Origin: Promicromonospora thailandica
GTDB lineage: Bacteria; Actinomycetota; Actinomycetes; Actinomycetales; Cellulomonadaceae
Length of the DNA: 64,000 nt
Direction: 5' to 3'
Assembly: GCF_024171955.1 (NCBI RefSeq)
Contig: NZ_JAMTCS010000001.1
Span: 248,001 to 312,000 of the forward strand
This document shows, one piece after another, positions 46,350 through 56,680 of this stretch; the first letter of the stretch is position 1, and each line of letters starts with the position of its first letter. The translations under genes and the position numbers were made by a program. The notes below the pieces were generated by a model. It was not told the DNA's origin. It searched no databases and saw nothing but the letters and a program-made list of their open reading frames with translations.

Positions 46350-46739
46350 TCAGGCCCCGCCCGGCTCCGGGAGCTCGCGGCCGAACATCTGCGCCGTCGC
46401 GCGGGCGCTGGGCGTGCCCGCCTCGGGGTCGGCGCCGTGCTCGAGCAGCGCCCGCACCACGTCGGCGGAGTCCTTGAAGACGGCACCCGCGAGCGGCGAC
46501 TGGTGGCGACCGTTGAGCCGGTTCACGTCGGCGCCGCGCTCCGCGAGGCCCGCCGTCAGGGCGGCGTGCCCGTGGTACGCCGCCAGCATCAGCAGGGTGT
46601 TGCCCGCCTCGTCGGCCAGGTCGACCGGCAGACCGGCGTCCACCAGGTCCAGCAGCACGTCGCCGCCGTGCCGGGCCAGGTCGAAGATCTGCTCCGGCTC
46701 CAGGCGCGTGCCGCCCTGCTCGCTACCGCTCTCGCTCAT
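46350..46739 (-). CDS. ankyrin-repeat protein
   Basis: 129 aa with about three ankyrin repeats, for example [31 protein letters not shown] and [30 protein letters not shown]. Cytoplasmic, no other domain. Partner unknown. TAGGTT six bases before the ATG indicates a leaderless message. Confidence 0.85.
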   Translation of the reverse strand: MSESGSEQGGTRLEPEQIFDLARHGGDVLLDLVDAGLPVDLADEAGNTLLMLAAYHGHAALTAGLAERGADVNRLNGRHQSPLAGAVFKDSADVVRALLEHGADPEAGTPSARATAQMFGRELPEPGGA

Positions 46740-46777
46740 GCCCCCAACCTAGGTGCTCCCACCCCGGCCCCACACCT

Positions 46778-46845
46778 CGAGGTCGGTCCGCCGTCGCGAG
46801 ATCGGTCCAGGCCTGTGCCGATCTCGAGACGACGGACCGACCTCG
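46778..46845. terminator. long hairpin D
   Basis: 28-bp arms 46778-46805 and 46818-46845 with two mismatches (G-U pairs possible in RNA) and a 12-nt loop, 12 bases after the TadG-like gene stop. Likely its terminator; both flanking genes are on the minus strand. Confidence 0.75.
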
Positions 46846-46857
46846 GCGCGCGACCGT

Positions 46858-47364
46858 TCACCAGGCACGGGCCGTCGCCGACGCGCTCAGCGGGATGCCG
46901 GCCCGGAAGGCGTCCGTGAACCAGCGCAGCAGCGGCGGCCGGGACACCCCGGTGAGCACGACACGCGCCGAGCGCCCGTCGGGCGACGACGCCTCCGCGA
47001 CCGCCACCGGCAGGCCGGGCGGGTGCTCGGCGAGGTAGCGCTCGACGGCGGCGCGCACCTCGGCGTCGGACAACGTGAGCGGCGCGCCCTCGGCCGGCGT
47101 ACCGCCGCCCGCGTAGAAGTCGTCCGGCGAGATCGCGTCCGCGGCGTCGGCGGCAGCGAGGTCCGCGACGTCGTACAGGGCCTTGCGGTCGAGGTGCACC
47201 GCGCTCGCGGAGGCGACGACGGCGACCAGCATGAGCGCGAACGCCACGAACGCGGCGGTCAGGAGCATGATCCGGCCGGCCTCGGGGTCTCCCCCACGTG
47301 CTGCGCCGCGTGTTCGGACGTTTCCGCAGGTGGGTGGGGTTGTGGGCCGGTCGACGAAGGTCAC
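46858..47364 (-). CDS. TadG-like pilus-assembly protein
   Basis: 168 aa. A cytoplasmic lead, one transmembrane helix (GRIMLLTAAFVAFALMLVAVVASASAVHLDRKALYDVADLAAADAADA), then an exported region. The hydrophobic helix followed by an xLxDxADLAAxxAA stretch is characteristic of TadG-related proteins. It is separated from the other Tad genes by the xylanase gene on the other strand. GTG start, no clear promoter. Confidence 0.7.
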   Translation of the reverse strand: MTFVDRPTTPPTCGNVRTRGAARGGDPEAGRIMLLTAAFVAFALMLVAVVASASAVHLDRKALYDVADLAAADAADAISPDDFYAGGGTPAEGAPLTLSDAEVRAAVERYLAEHPPGLPVAVAEASSPDGRSARVVLTGVSRPPLLRWFTDAFRAGIPLSASATARAW

Positions 47365-47430
47365 CGGACCAGTCTGCGGCCGAAGACGACGGTCCGCCCG
47401 GGCTGTTCCGGCTCCTGTGGAGAACTTCTT

Positions 47431-48866
<1,436 letters not shown>

Positions 48867-48877
48867 CCCCCACCCGC

Positions 48878-48934
48878 TGAGTGCTGGACATCCGCCCTCC
48901 CGCCACGCGCAGGAGGGCGGATGTCCAGCACTCA
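48878..48934. terminator. long hairpin E
   Basis: Perfect 23-bp stem (48878-48900 with 48912-48934) and 11-nt loop between the convergent xylanase and TadE genes. Confidence 0.8.
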
Positions 48935-48941
48935 CCCGGGT

Positions 48942-49379
48942 TCAGGGGCGGGGTTCGACGTAGGCGTCCAGCGGCGCGGTGCGGGACGCCTCGACCGGCA
49001 CCGCCAGCGGCAGCCAACGCTCCAGAGCCTCGGGCACCAGGGGCAACGACACCTCCACGCGGACGACGGCCCCCACCGTGCCGCCCGGCTTCAGGCAGGG
49101 CGCCGCGGAGCACTCCAGGGTGAGCGTGCCGTCCTCCCGCGCGAAGCCCTGGTCCGCGAGGGCGATCCCCACCGCGAGGTCGGCCCGGGCCGCACCCGTC
49201 GCCGACGACTCGGCGGACACCATCGCCCGCACCGCCTCCCGTGCCGCCCCCTCGGCGGCGAACGCCCCCGCCTGCACGCGGCCGAGCGTGACCACGAGGT
49301 AGACCAGCGGGACCAGCAGGATCAGCGTCGCGCCGAGGAACTCGACCATGGCGGACCCGCGCTCGTCCGCCGCGCTCAC
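48942..49379 (-). CDS. TadE-like pilus protein
   Basis: 145 aa. DERGSAMVEFLGATLILLVPLVYLVVTLGRVQAGAFAAEGAAREA is the TadE motif: prepilin-like Gly-Ser before Glu and a single helix, then an exported domain with two cysteines. Minor pseudopilin of the Tad apparatus. Overlaps the next TadE gene by 4 bases. Confidence 0.85.
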   Translation of the reverse strand: MSAADERGSAMVEFLGATLILLVPLVYLVVTLGRVQAGAFAAEGAAREAVRAMVSAESSATGAARADLAVGIALADQGFAREDGTLTLECSAAPCLKPGGTVGAVVRVEVSLPLVPEALERWLPLAVPVEASRTAPLDAYVEPRP

Positions 49380-49771
49380 TGTTCTTCCAGGGCATGGCCT
49401 CGCACCGTCAGCGCCCCGGCCGGCCCCAGCAGGCCGACGACGGGCAGCGGCGCACGCACCGTCACCTGCGCCACCGCGACGCCGTCGAGCACGGTGCGCC
49501 CGGCGGTCACGTCGCGGGCGTACGCACCGGTCAGCGCCTCGGTCAGGAGAGCCCGGGTCCGGACCGCACCGTCGGCCGGGCCACGGTCCGCGCGCGCGGC
49601 CACACGGGCGCCCTCGGCCGCCGCGTCCGTCGCGAGCGACCGCACGTGCACCGCGAGCGCCACCTGCACCACACCGAGGAACAGCGCCAGGACCAGTACG
49701 GACACCAGGAGGAACTCGACCGCGGCGGAACCGTCCTGCGACGCGCCCGGCGCGCGGCGCGATCGGCTCAC
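49376..49771 (-). CDS. TadE-like pilus protein
   Basis: 131 aa. SQDGSAAVEFLLVSVLVLALFLGVVQVALAVHVRSLATDAAAEGAR has the TadE helix with the conserved Glu; short exported C-terminal domain. Overlaps the flp-like gene by 4 bases, so it belongs to the Tad operon. Confidence 0.85.
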   Translation of the reverse strand: MSRSRRAPGASQDGSAAVEFLLVSVLVLALFLGVVQVALAVHVRSLATDAAAEGARVAARADRGPADGAVRTRALLTEALTGAYARDVTAGRTVLDGVAVAQVTVRAPLPVVGLLGPAGALTVRGHALEEQ

Positions 49772-49965
49772 CCCTGACCCGTGACGCTGCTGATCGCCTG
49801 CCGGAAGGCGTTCTCCAGGAGTGGTCCGGCGACGGCCCAGAGCGCGACGACGAGACCCGCGGTCATCAACGTGACGAGCACCCAGCCGGGCACGTCGCCG
49901 CGCTCGTCCGGTCCCTCGCTCGGGTCCTGGTCGGGGGTGGGGTCGGGCGTGTTGTCATGGCGCAT
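49768..49965 (-). CDS. Flp/DUF4244-like pilin
   Basis: 65 aa: an acidic leader (about 22 residues), then ERGDVPGWVLVTLMTAGLVVALWAVAGPLLENAFRQAISSV. Charged leader plus hydrophobic helix with helical tail is the design of actinobacterial Flp-type pilins (DUF4244). Probably the major pilin; prepilin peptidase is not in the window. Confidence 0.7.
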   Translation of the reverse strand: MRHDNTPDPTPDQDPSEGPDERGDVPGWVLVTLMTAGLVVALWAVAGPLLENAFRQAISSVTGQG

Positions 49966-50005
49966 GGCGCTTCCTTTCGTCGGCCGTGCCGTCCGGCGGG
50001 CCGTC

Positions 50006-50923
50006 TCAGAGCCCGATCCGCAGGGTGGCCAGGCTGGGGAACACTGCGAAGACGACCGTCACGGGCAGGCAGAGGAACACCACCGGGACCATCATCAGGA
50101 TCTCCTTGCGGCCGCCTGCTTCCAGGAGCGCGCGACGTCCGGCCTCGCGGACGTCGCCGGCCTGCGCGCGCAGGACGGCGGCCAGCGGCGTGCCGTGCTC
50201 CAGCGCGACGACGATTCCCTCGGCGAACCGCGTCAGGGGCGGCAGCCCGGTGCGGTCGGCGAGTGCCGTGAGCGCGGCCGACACCGTCGCACCCGCGCGG
50301 ACCTCGGCCACCAGGCGCCGGATCTCGCCGGCGAGGTCCCCGCGCGCGGTGGCCGCGACGCGTTCGAGCGCGGCGGGCGGGCTCTCTCCCGCGGCGACCG
50401 CGAGGGCGAGCAGCTCGGCGACGGTCGGGAGCTCGGCGAGCAGCCGTTCCTCCCGGCGCCGGACCCGTGCCGTGAGCGCCTGGTCGCAGGCCACGTAGCC
50501 GCAGGCACCGGAGAGGACCACCAGGGCGGCGAGCGGCACCGCCGCCGCCCCGCGGGTCGCGGCCAGGAGCAGGGCCGTCCCGAGCCCGACGGCGAGCCCG
50601 GCGACCGTCCAGACGATCTGCCGGGCCCGGAAGTGGTCCACGGTCTCCGCGGAGCCGGCGCGGTCGAGCCGCCGCCGGACGTCCTCTGCCGGTGAGCCGA
50701 ACCGCGCGAGCCGGGCGCCGACGTCGTGCAGACCCAGCAGGCGGACCACCGTGGACGCCCGGCCGTCCTCGCGCAGCAGGGTCGACGTCGCGTCGCGCGG
50801 GCGGAGGTAGGGCGCGAGCCGTTCGTCGAGCGTGACGGCGCGGGCCCGCAGCCGGGACAGCACGACCAGGAGGCCGACGGCGACACCGAGCCCGGACAGC
50901 GCGCCCGCGGCCCACCCGCTCAT
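50006..50923 (-). CDS. tadC: Tad secretion membrane protein TadC
   Basis: 305 aa with the type II secretion F domain (about 155-290; LPTVAELLALAVAAGESPPAALERVA and GTPLAAVLRAQAGDVREAGRRALLEAGGRKEILMMVPVVF) and four to five helices. ATG at 50923 overlaps tadB (ATGA). Inner-membrane platform of the pilus. The longer open frame to 52282 is a shadow. Confidence 0.9.
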   Translation of the reverse strand: MSGWAAGALSGLGVAVGLLVVLSRLRARAVTLDERLAPYLRPRDATSTLLREDGRASTVVRLLGLHDVGARLARFGSPAEDVRRRLDRAGSAETVDHFRARQIVWTVAGLAVGLGTALLLAATRGAAAVPLAALVVLSGACGYVACDQALTARVRRREERLLAELPTVAELLALAVAAGESPPAALERVAATARGDLAGEIRRLVAEVRAGATVSAALTALADRTGLPPLTRFAEGIVVALEHGTPLAAVLRAQAGDVREAGRRALLEAGGRKEILMMVPVVFLCLPVTVVFAVFPSLATLRIGL

Positions 50924-51777
50924 CGCAGCACCCGGCGCTCGGCGGGCAGACGCCCGATGCGGAGCATCACGCGGTAGGCGACCAGGGCGCACGCGCCGCC
51001 CACCACGAGCACCGCGATGCCGGCGGGCGTGTCGTAGGCCGCGGCCGTGCCCGGCCGCGTGCACAGGAGCGCCAGCACCACCCACGGCCCGGCGACGGCC
51101 ACCCGGGCCCCGTTCACGGTCCAGCTCTGCCGGGCCTCCAGCTCGCCGCGGGTCGCGGCGTCCTCCCGGAGGAACCCGCTGAGCGTGCGCAGGAGCCTGC
51201 CCAGGTCCTGGCCGCCGACCTCGCGCGTGAGGCGCAGCGCCTCGACGATGCGGTCGGCGACCGGGTCGGCCAGACGTTCCTTGAGGGCGTCGAGGGCGTC
51301 CCCGAACCGCCCGTCGGTCCGGTAGTCGTGGGCGAAGCGCGCGAAGGGCTCGCGCAGCTCCGCCGGGCCGCGCCGGCCGAGCAGTGCCAGCGCCTCGGGC
51401 AGGGACAACCCGGCCCGCACGCCGGACGCGAGATGGTCCACCACCTCGGGCCACACCTCCCGCAACGCCCGACGGCGGCGCCGGGCGCGGGCGCGCACCA
51501 GGACGACCGGCCCGGGCGCGGCGAGCAGCGCGAAGCAGCAGGCGATGGCGGGCGAGCGGGTCAGCGCGAGGCCCAGCAGCAGCGTCACGGTGCCGAGTGC
51601 GACGCAGGAGCCCACGAGCATCGCGGGAGTCACCGTCGGGGCGCCGGCCTGGACGAGGAGGTCGCGCGTGCGCATCTGCCACGTCACGCGACCGGCAGGT
51701 CGTGGCGTGGGTGCCCAGAACGACCACCAGACGCAGAACGCGCCGGCTCCCAGGAGCAGGCCGAGGGCGACGCCCAT
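50920..51777 (-). CDS. tadB: Tad secretion membrane protein TadB
   Basis: 285 aa. N-terminal helix, two helices near 40-75, a cytoplasmic type II secretion F domain (WPEVVDHLASGVRAGLSLPEALALLGRRGP, LRLTREVGGQDLGRLLRTLSGFLREDAATR), and two C-terminal helices. Start ATG at 51777 shares a base with the tadA stop. Confidence 0.9.
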   Translation of the reverse strand: MGVALGLLLGAGAFCVWWSFWAPTPRPAGRVTWQMRTRDLLVQAGAPTVTPAMLVGSCVALGTVTLLLGLALTRSPAIACCFALLAAPGPVVLVRARARRRRRALREVWPEVVDHLASGVRAGLSLPEALALLGRRGPAELREPFARFAHDYRTDGRFGDALDALKERLADPVADRIVEALRLTREVGGQDLGRLLRTLSGFLREDAATRGELEARQSWTVNGARVAVAGPWVVLALLCTRPGTAAAYDTPAGIAVLVVGGACALVAYRVMLRIGRLPAERRVLR

Positions 51778-53525
51778 CAGCGGGCCGCCCCTGCGCCCGC
51801 GTCCGTGCCCGTCCCTGCGCCCGTCCCCGCGCCGGGCCCTGCGTCCGTCCCTGCGTCCGTCCACGGCCCGGCCCCCGTCCACCGCTCCGCACCCGACCAC
51901 GGCCCAGCGGCTGCACGGGGCGCGATCCCTGCCCAGGGACCGGTCGTCGCCCCGTGCGCGGCGGCGGGCGGCACGGCGGCGGGCTCGGCGGCGGCCGGCT
52001 CTGCGGGCGCCGGCTCTGCGGCAGCGGGCAGCACGGCGGCGGGCTCCGCGGCAGCGGGCGGCACGGCAGCGGGCTCCGCCGCGGCCGGCTCCACGGCAGC
52101 GGGCCACACCGGCGAGCCGCCCGGCACCGTCCCCTTCCCGCGCGATCCGGCCGGGCCACCCGGGACAACCGCTGCGGCCAGACCGGCCAGACCGGCCGGA
52201 CCAGCCGGCACGGCCGGCCGGACCGGGCCACCCCACCCGGCCGGGCCGGCCGGGTCCGCGCCGCCCGCCAGGACCGGAACACCCCGCCCCGCGAGCAGCG
52301 CCCGTACGTCGAACCCCGCCCGCTCGAACCGGTCCTCCCCCGGTGGCATGCCGTCCCCGCGCCGCAGGTCCCCGTCGGGCGACCGGTCGTAGATCCCGGC
52401 GGTCTCGATACGTCCTTCCTCGACCCGGCCGGTCACCGCGACGATCTCCCGCACCTGCCGCCGCACCACGCCGTCCGCCGAACGGCTCAGGCCGAGGTGC
52501 ACCACGAGGTCCACGGCCGACGCGACGGTCGGCACCACGAACCGGTCCGAGACGTTCTCGCCGGCCAGCAGCGGCAGCGTCGTCATCTTGGCCACGGCCT
52601 CACGCGCGGTGTTGGCGTGCAGCGTGCACATGCCGGGCACGCCGCTGTTCAGCGCGATGAGCAGGTCGAACGCCTCGGCCTCACGGACCTCGCCGATCAC
52701 CAGCCGGTCGGGACGCATCCGCAGCGCCTCCTTGACCAGCCGCCGCAGGGGCACCTCGCCCGTGCCCTCCAGGCTCGGCGGCCGCGTCTGCAGCGCCACG
52801 TGGTCGCGGACCGGCAGGCGCAGCTCCCAGACCTCCTCGGCCGAGATGACCCGCTCCGTGCCCGGGATCGACCCGGCGAGGGCGTTGAGCATCGTCGTCT
52901 TGCCGGCCTGGGTCTGGCCGGACACGAGCACGTTGAGGCCCGCTCGCACCGCGGCGTCGAGGAAGGCCGCCGCCTGGGCGGTCAGCGACCCGAGCCGCAC
53001 AATGTCCGCGAGCGAGTGCGCGCGCACCACGTGCTTGCGGATGTTCACCGCCATCTCGCCCCCGGTCATCTCGGGGATCACGACGTGCAGCCGCTCCCCG
53101 CCCGGCAGGCGCGCGTCGACGAACGGGCTCGACAGGTCGAGGCGGCGACCGGAGGTCTTGAGCATGCGTTCCACCAGGTCGCGCACCTGCTCGCGGGTGA
53201 GCACGGTGCTCGTCAGCTCCGCGGCGCCCCGCCGCGCGACGTACACGTGGGTCGGGGCGTTGAGCCAGATCTCCTCGATCTCCGGGTCGTCGAGGTACGG
53301 CTGCAGCGGCCCGAAGCCGCCGACGGCGTCGCTCACCGCCCGGGCCGCCGCCTCCGGGTCCGCGAGCGGCGGTACCACGCCCGCGCTCGCCCGCGTCGCG
53401 TAGTCGCCCACCGCGTCCGTCACGAGGCTCGACAGCCCCGCCCGGTCACCCACCGGGTCCAGCCCCCTGCGCCGCACCAGCTCGCGCACCTCGTGCTCGA
53501 GGATGCGCGCCCCCTCATCGCCCAT
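51777..53525 (-). CDS. tadA: Tad pilus ATPase TadA/CpaF
   Basis: 582 aa. The CpaF ATPase is in residues 1-430: IEEIWLNAPTHVYVARRG, Walker A NVLVSGQTQAGKTTMLNALAGS, ERVISAEEVWELRL, Asp box-like LVKEALRMRPDRLVIGEVREAEAFDLLIALNSG, and ATP-site THANT-like TLHANTAREAV. It powers pilus assembly. Residues about 430-582 are a low-complexity tail of Ala/Pro/Glu then Gly/Ala/Thr repeats, unusual for CpaF. Start ATG at 53525: TAGCGT is eight bases upstream. No TadZ-like gene precedes it. Confidence 0.9.
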   Translation of the reverse strand: MGDEGARILEHEVRELVRRRGLDPVGDRAGLSSLVTDAVGDYATRASAGVVPPLADPEAAARAVSDAVGGFGPLQPYLDDPEIEEIWLNAPTHVYVARRGAAELTSTVLTREQVRDLVERMLKTSGRRLDLSSPFVDARLPGGERLHVVIPEMTGGEMAVNIRKHVVRAHSLADIVRLGSLTAQAAAFLDAAVRAGLNVLVSGQTQAGKTTMLNALAGSIPGTERVISAEEVWELRLPVRDHVALQTRPPSLEGTGEVPLRRLVKEALRMRPDRLVIGEVREAEAFDLLIALNSGVPGMCTLHANTAREAVAKMTTLPLLAGENVSDRFVVPTVASAVDLVVHLGLSRSADGVVRRQVREIVAVTGRVEEGRIETAGIYDRSPDGDLRRGDGMPPGEDRFERAGFDVRALLAGRGVPVLAGGADPAGPAGWGGPVRPAVPAGPAGLAGLAAAVVPGGPAGSRGKGTVPGGSPVWPAAVEPAAAEPAAVPPAAAEPAAVLPAAAEPAPAEPAAAEPAAVPPAAAHGATTGPWAGIAPRAAAGPWSGAERWTGAGPWTDAGTDAGPGAGTGAGTGTDAGAGAAR

Positions 53526-53569
53526 GGCCGACAACGCTAGAGCCAAATGTTCACCCGCGCAGGCCACCC

Positions 53570-53627
53570 TGTGGATAACTTTCCCCACGAGGCAGGGTTA
53601 TCCACCGAATCCACAGCGTTGTCCACA
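53570..53627. promoter_or_regulatory. DnaA-box cluster
   Basis: Three DnaA boxes in 58 bp: complement of 53570-53578 (TTATCCACA, perfect), 53598-53606 (TTATCCACC, one mismatch) and 53619-53627 (TTGTCCACA, the actinobacterial form). They fill the 177-bp space between tadA and the aminotransferase. A DnaA-binding or titration site is implied; it is not an oriC by context. Confidence 0.7.
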
Positions 53628-53702
53628 AAAGCGCAGGTCAACCGGGTTGCCCGGGATGTCGGGACCCGGTCGCGTGTGGGAGGCGGTGGCTATGGTCGTC
53701 CC

Positions 53703-54959
53703 ATGGAAGACTCCCCCGCACCCCGCACCGACCCGGCAGGCCGCGGCCCCGACCGCTGGCAGCACACCGCGAGCGCCGCCGGTCTGCTGGCCGACGACGG
53801 CAGCGTCGCCGTGACGATCTTCGCCGAGATGTCGGCCCTCGCCGTGCGCACCGGTGCGATCAACCTCGGCCAGGGTTTCCCCGACGTCGACGGCCCGGAG
53901 TACGTCAAGCAGGCGGCGGTCCGCGCGATCGAGGAGGGCCGCAACCAGTACGCCCCGGGCGACGGCGTGCCCGAGCTGCGTCGTGCGGTGGCCGCGCACC
54001 AGAAGCGGCACTACGGCCTCGACGTCGACCCGGACACCGAGGTGCTGGTGACCACGGGGGCCACCGAGGCGCTCACGGCGTCGATCCTGGCGCTGACCCG
54101 GCCCGGTGACGAGGTGCTCACGCTGGAGCCGTTCTACGACTCGCACGCGGCGGCGATCGGCATGTCGGGCGCCACCCACGTGACCGCGCCCCTCGTGCCC
54201 GGACCGGACGGCTTCCGCCTCGACGTCGAGGCGCTGCGGGCCGCCGCCTCGCCGCGGCTGCGGATGATCGTGCTCAACTCGCCGCACAACCCCACGGGCA
54301 CGGTGCTCACGCCCGGTGAGCTGGCGGCCGTCGCCGCGGTGGCCCGCGAGCGGGACGCGATCGTCGTGACCGACGAGGTCTACGAGCACCTCACCTTCGG
54401 CGCGGAGCACGTCCCGATGGCCACGCTGCCCGGCATGGCGGAGCGGACGCTGACCATCTCGTCTTCGGGCAAGACGTTCTCGTTCACCGGCTGGAAGGTG
54501 GGCTGGGTGCACGGTCCCGCCACCCTGGTCACGGCGGTGCGCACCGTCAAGCAGTTCCTCACCTACACCTCGGGCGCACCGTTCCAGCCCGCGATCGCCC
54601 TCGCCCTGGACGACGACGAGACGCCGCGCGCCCTCGCCGCGTCGCTGGCCGAACGCCGCGACCTGCTGTGCGCGGGCCTGGAGGCCGCCGGGTTCACGGT
54701 CACGCGCCCGGCCGGCACGTACTTCGTGATGGCCGATGCCACGGAGCTCCTGCCCCGCCTCGGCCTGCGCGACGGGGTGGAGCTGTGCCGCAGGCTGCCC
54801 GAGCTCGCGGGCGTCGTGGCCATCCCCGCCACGGCCTTCTGCCGCGCGGGTTCTCCGACTGCGCGGGCCCTGGCGAACCACGTGCGCCTCACGTTCGTCA
54901 AGCGTGAGGACGTGCTGCGCGAGGCGGTCACGCGGCTCGCGGCGCTGCGGCAGGCGTGA
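53703..54959 (+). CDS. PLP-dependent aminotransferase, class I/II
   Basis: 418 aa. INLGQGFPDVDGPEYVKQAAVRAI, NQYAPGDGVPELRRAVA, LNSPHNPTGTVLTPGEL, VVTDEVYEHLTF and TISSSGKTFSFTGWKVGWVHG (PLP Lys in SGKTFS) follow the aspartate aminotransferase fold, nearest the methionine/kynurenine (YbdL/CCBL) branch. Substrate uncertain. The ATG at 53703 has TATGGT six bases upstream, leaderless. Convergent with the LysE gene (4 bases between stops). Confidence 0.92.
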   Translation: MEDSPAPRTDPAGRGPDRWQHTASAAGLLADDGSVAVTIFAEMSALAVRTGAINLGQGFPDVDGPEYVKQAAVRAIEEGRNQYAPGDGVPELRRAVAAHQKRHYGLDVDPDTEVLVTTGATEALTASILALTRPGDEVLTLEPFYDSHAAAIGMSGATHVTAPLVPGPDGFRLDVEALRAAASPRLRMIVLNSPHNPTGTVLTPGELAAVAAVARERDAIVVTDEVYEHLTFGAEHVPMATLPGMAERTLTISSSGKTFSFTGWKVGWVHGPATLVTAVRTVKQFLTYTSGAPFQPAIALALDDDETPRALAASLAERRDLLCAGLEAAGFTVTRPAGTYFVMADATELLPRLGLRDGVELCRRLPELAGVVAIPATAFCRAGSPTARALANHVRLTFVKREDVLREAVTRLAALRQA

Positions 54960-54963
54960 CGGG

Positions 54964-55584
54964 TCAGCCGCCGGCCAGGAGCGAGACGGCCACCGCGAGC
55001 ATGATCAGGGCGATCACGCCGTCCAGCACTCGCCACGCGCCAGGGCGCCGCAGCACGGGGGCCAGCAGGCGCGCGCCGTAGGCGAGCCCGGCGAACCACG
55101 CGACGCTGGACGCCATGGCGCCCGCGGCGAACCACCACCGGGCGTCGCCGTAGGTCGCGGCGACCGACCCCTGCAGCACCACGGTGTCGAGGTACACGTG
55201 GGGGTTGAGCCAGGTCAGCGCGAGCGCCGTGAGCACCACCGGCTTGAGGCGGCGGCCGGGCCGGTCGCCGAGGTCGCCGTCCTGCGCCGCGGTCAGCGCG
55301 GCGGCGCCCCGCACGGCTCGCCACGCGGCCATGGCGCCGTACCCGAGCACGACGGCGGCGCCCAGCCAGCGCACGACGACGACGGCGTCGGGCCAGCGCT
55401 CGACGAGCGGACCGAACCCGGCAGCACCCGCGGCGTACAGAGCCACGTCGGACACCGCGCAGATGCCGGCCACGACGCCCACGTGCTCACGGCGCAGGCC
55501 CTGACGGAGCACGAACGCGTTCTGGGCTCCGATGGCGACGATGAGCGAGAGACCGAACCCGAGTCCGGCGAGCAGGGTGAGCAT
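54964..55584 (-). CDS. LysE/ArgO-family amino acid exporter
   Basis: 206 aa, six helices. GFGLSLIVAIGAQNAFVLRQGLRREHV and TALALTWLNPHVYLDTVVLQGS are the LysE signatures. Exports lysine, arginine or analogues. ATG at 55584, not the GTG at 55593: TAGCGT (complement) is 7 bases before the ATG and overlaps the GTG. Divergent from a LysG-type regulator. Confidence 0.92.
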   Translation of the reverse strand: MLTLLAGLGFGLSLIVAIGAQNAFVLRQGLRREHVGVVAGICAVSDVALYAAGAAGFGPLVERWPDAVVVVRWLGAAVVLGYGAMAAWRAVRGAAALTAAQDGDLGDRPGRRLKPVVLTALALTWLNPHVYLDTVVLQGSVAATYGDARWWFAAGAMASSVAWFAGLAYGARLLAPVLRRPGAWRVLDGVIALIMLAVAVSLLAGG

Positions 55585-55619
55585 GTCCGCCACGCTAGGC
55601 AGGCCACCGACCTGAAGAC

Positions 55620-55654
55620 CAGTTCATGTTTCTACGTCGGCCTAAGCAGAACTG
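55620..55654. promoter_or_regulatory. inverted repeat in the lysE-lysG intergenic region
   Basis: CAGTTC (55620-55625) and GAACTG (55649-55654) are inverted with 23 bases between, in the 90-bp gap between the divergent exporter and regulator starts. Possible LysG binding region; spacing differs from the T-N11-A core of LysR-type sites. Confidence 0.35.
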
Positions 55655-55674
55655 AAGATGGTAGACACTGGGGC

Positions 55675-56583
55675 ATGCGATGGGACTCCCGACAGCTCGA
55701 GGCACTGGCCGCCGTCGTCGCCGAAGGGTCGTTCGACGCCGCGGCCCGGGTGCTGCACGTGACGCCGTCGGCCGTCAGCCAGCGCATCCGGTCGCTGGAG
55801 AGCGCGGCCGGCAGCGTGCTGGTGCGGCGCGCCCGGCCCGTCGTGGCCACGGCGTCCGGCCAGACGCTGCTGCGCCTGGCGCGGCAGACCGAGCTGCTCG
55901 GCGCGGAGGTGGCCGCCGAGCTCGGGGCCGACGACGCTGCCCCGCACCGGTCCGGCGGTTTCGTCACCGTGCCCCTGGCGGTCAGCGCCGACTCGCTGGC
56001 CACGTGGGTGCTGCCCGCCCTGGCCCAGGTCGAGGGCGTCACGTTCGACCTGCACCGCGCCGACGACAGCCGCACCGCGGACCTGCTCCGCGAGGGTGTG
56101 GTGATGGCCGCCGTGACCTCACAGACCGCCCAGGTGCAAGGCTGCCGCAGCACCCCGCTGGGCATCATGCGCTACCGCCCCGCGTGCACCCGGGCCTTCG
56201 CGCGGCGCTGGTTCCCGCACGGGCCCACGCCCGCCGCCCTGGGACGGGCGCCCGTGGTGGTCTTCGACCGGGCCGACGACCTGCAGGACACCTACCTGCG
56301 CGAACGGGCGCCGTCCGCCCGCCCGCCGCGGCACCACGTACCGAGCACCGTCGAGTACGAGGAGATGATCCGCCTCGGACTGGGCTGGGGCATGCTGCTG
56401 GAGCGGCCGTCCGTGGGCGGGCTCCCGGACGACGGTGGAGACCGCGGGATCACGCCCCTGGAGCCGCGCAAGGTACTCGACATCACGCTGCACCTGCAGC
56501 AGTGGAAGCTGCGCTCCGCGGTGCTCGACCGAGTGGCCCACGCGCTGCGAAAAGAAGCAACACGGGAACTGCTTCCGGCGTGA
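55675..56583 (+). CDS. LysG/ArgP-type LysR transcriptional regulator
   Basis: 302 aa. N-terminal wHTH (WDSRQLEALAAVVAEGSFDAAARVLHVTPSAVSQRIRSLE), then a LysR substrate-binding domain. Order lysE-lysG divergent is that of the Corynebacterium lysine-export system, where LysG activates lysE with lysine or arginine. A second lysE follows on the same strand. TAGACA is seven bases before the ATG. Confidence 0.93.
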   Translation: MRWDSRQLEALAAVVAEGSFDAAARVLHVTPSAVSQRIRSLESAAGSVLVRRARPVVATASGQTLLRLARQTELLGAEVAAELGADDAAPHRSGGFVTVPLAVSADSLATWVLPALAQVEGVTFDLHRADDSRTADLLREGVVMAAVTSQTAQVQGCRSTPLGIMRYRPACTRAFARRWFPHGPTPAALGRAPVVVFDRADDLQDTYLRERAPSARPPRHHVPSTVEYEEMIRLGLGWGMLLERPSVGGLPDDGGDRGITPLEPRKVLDITLHLQQWKLRSAVLDRVAHALRKEATRELLPA

Positions 56584-56680
56584 AATCTGGACGTACCCCC
56601 ATCATTAACCCTGATCCAGTCGTTCTGCACTTCCGAATCATGAACCGGACATCCGCTGCCCGACTTCTTACCGTTCGAGC

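Noticed and set aside
53570-53627. Chromosomal replication origin
   Set aside because: Only three boxes, no AT-rich unwinding region and no dnaA/dnaN/gyrB genes nearby.
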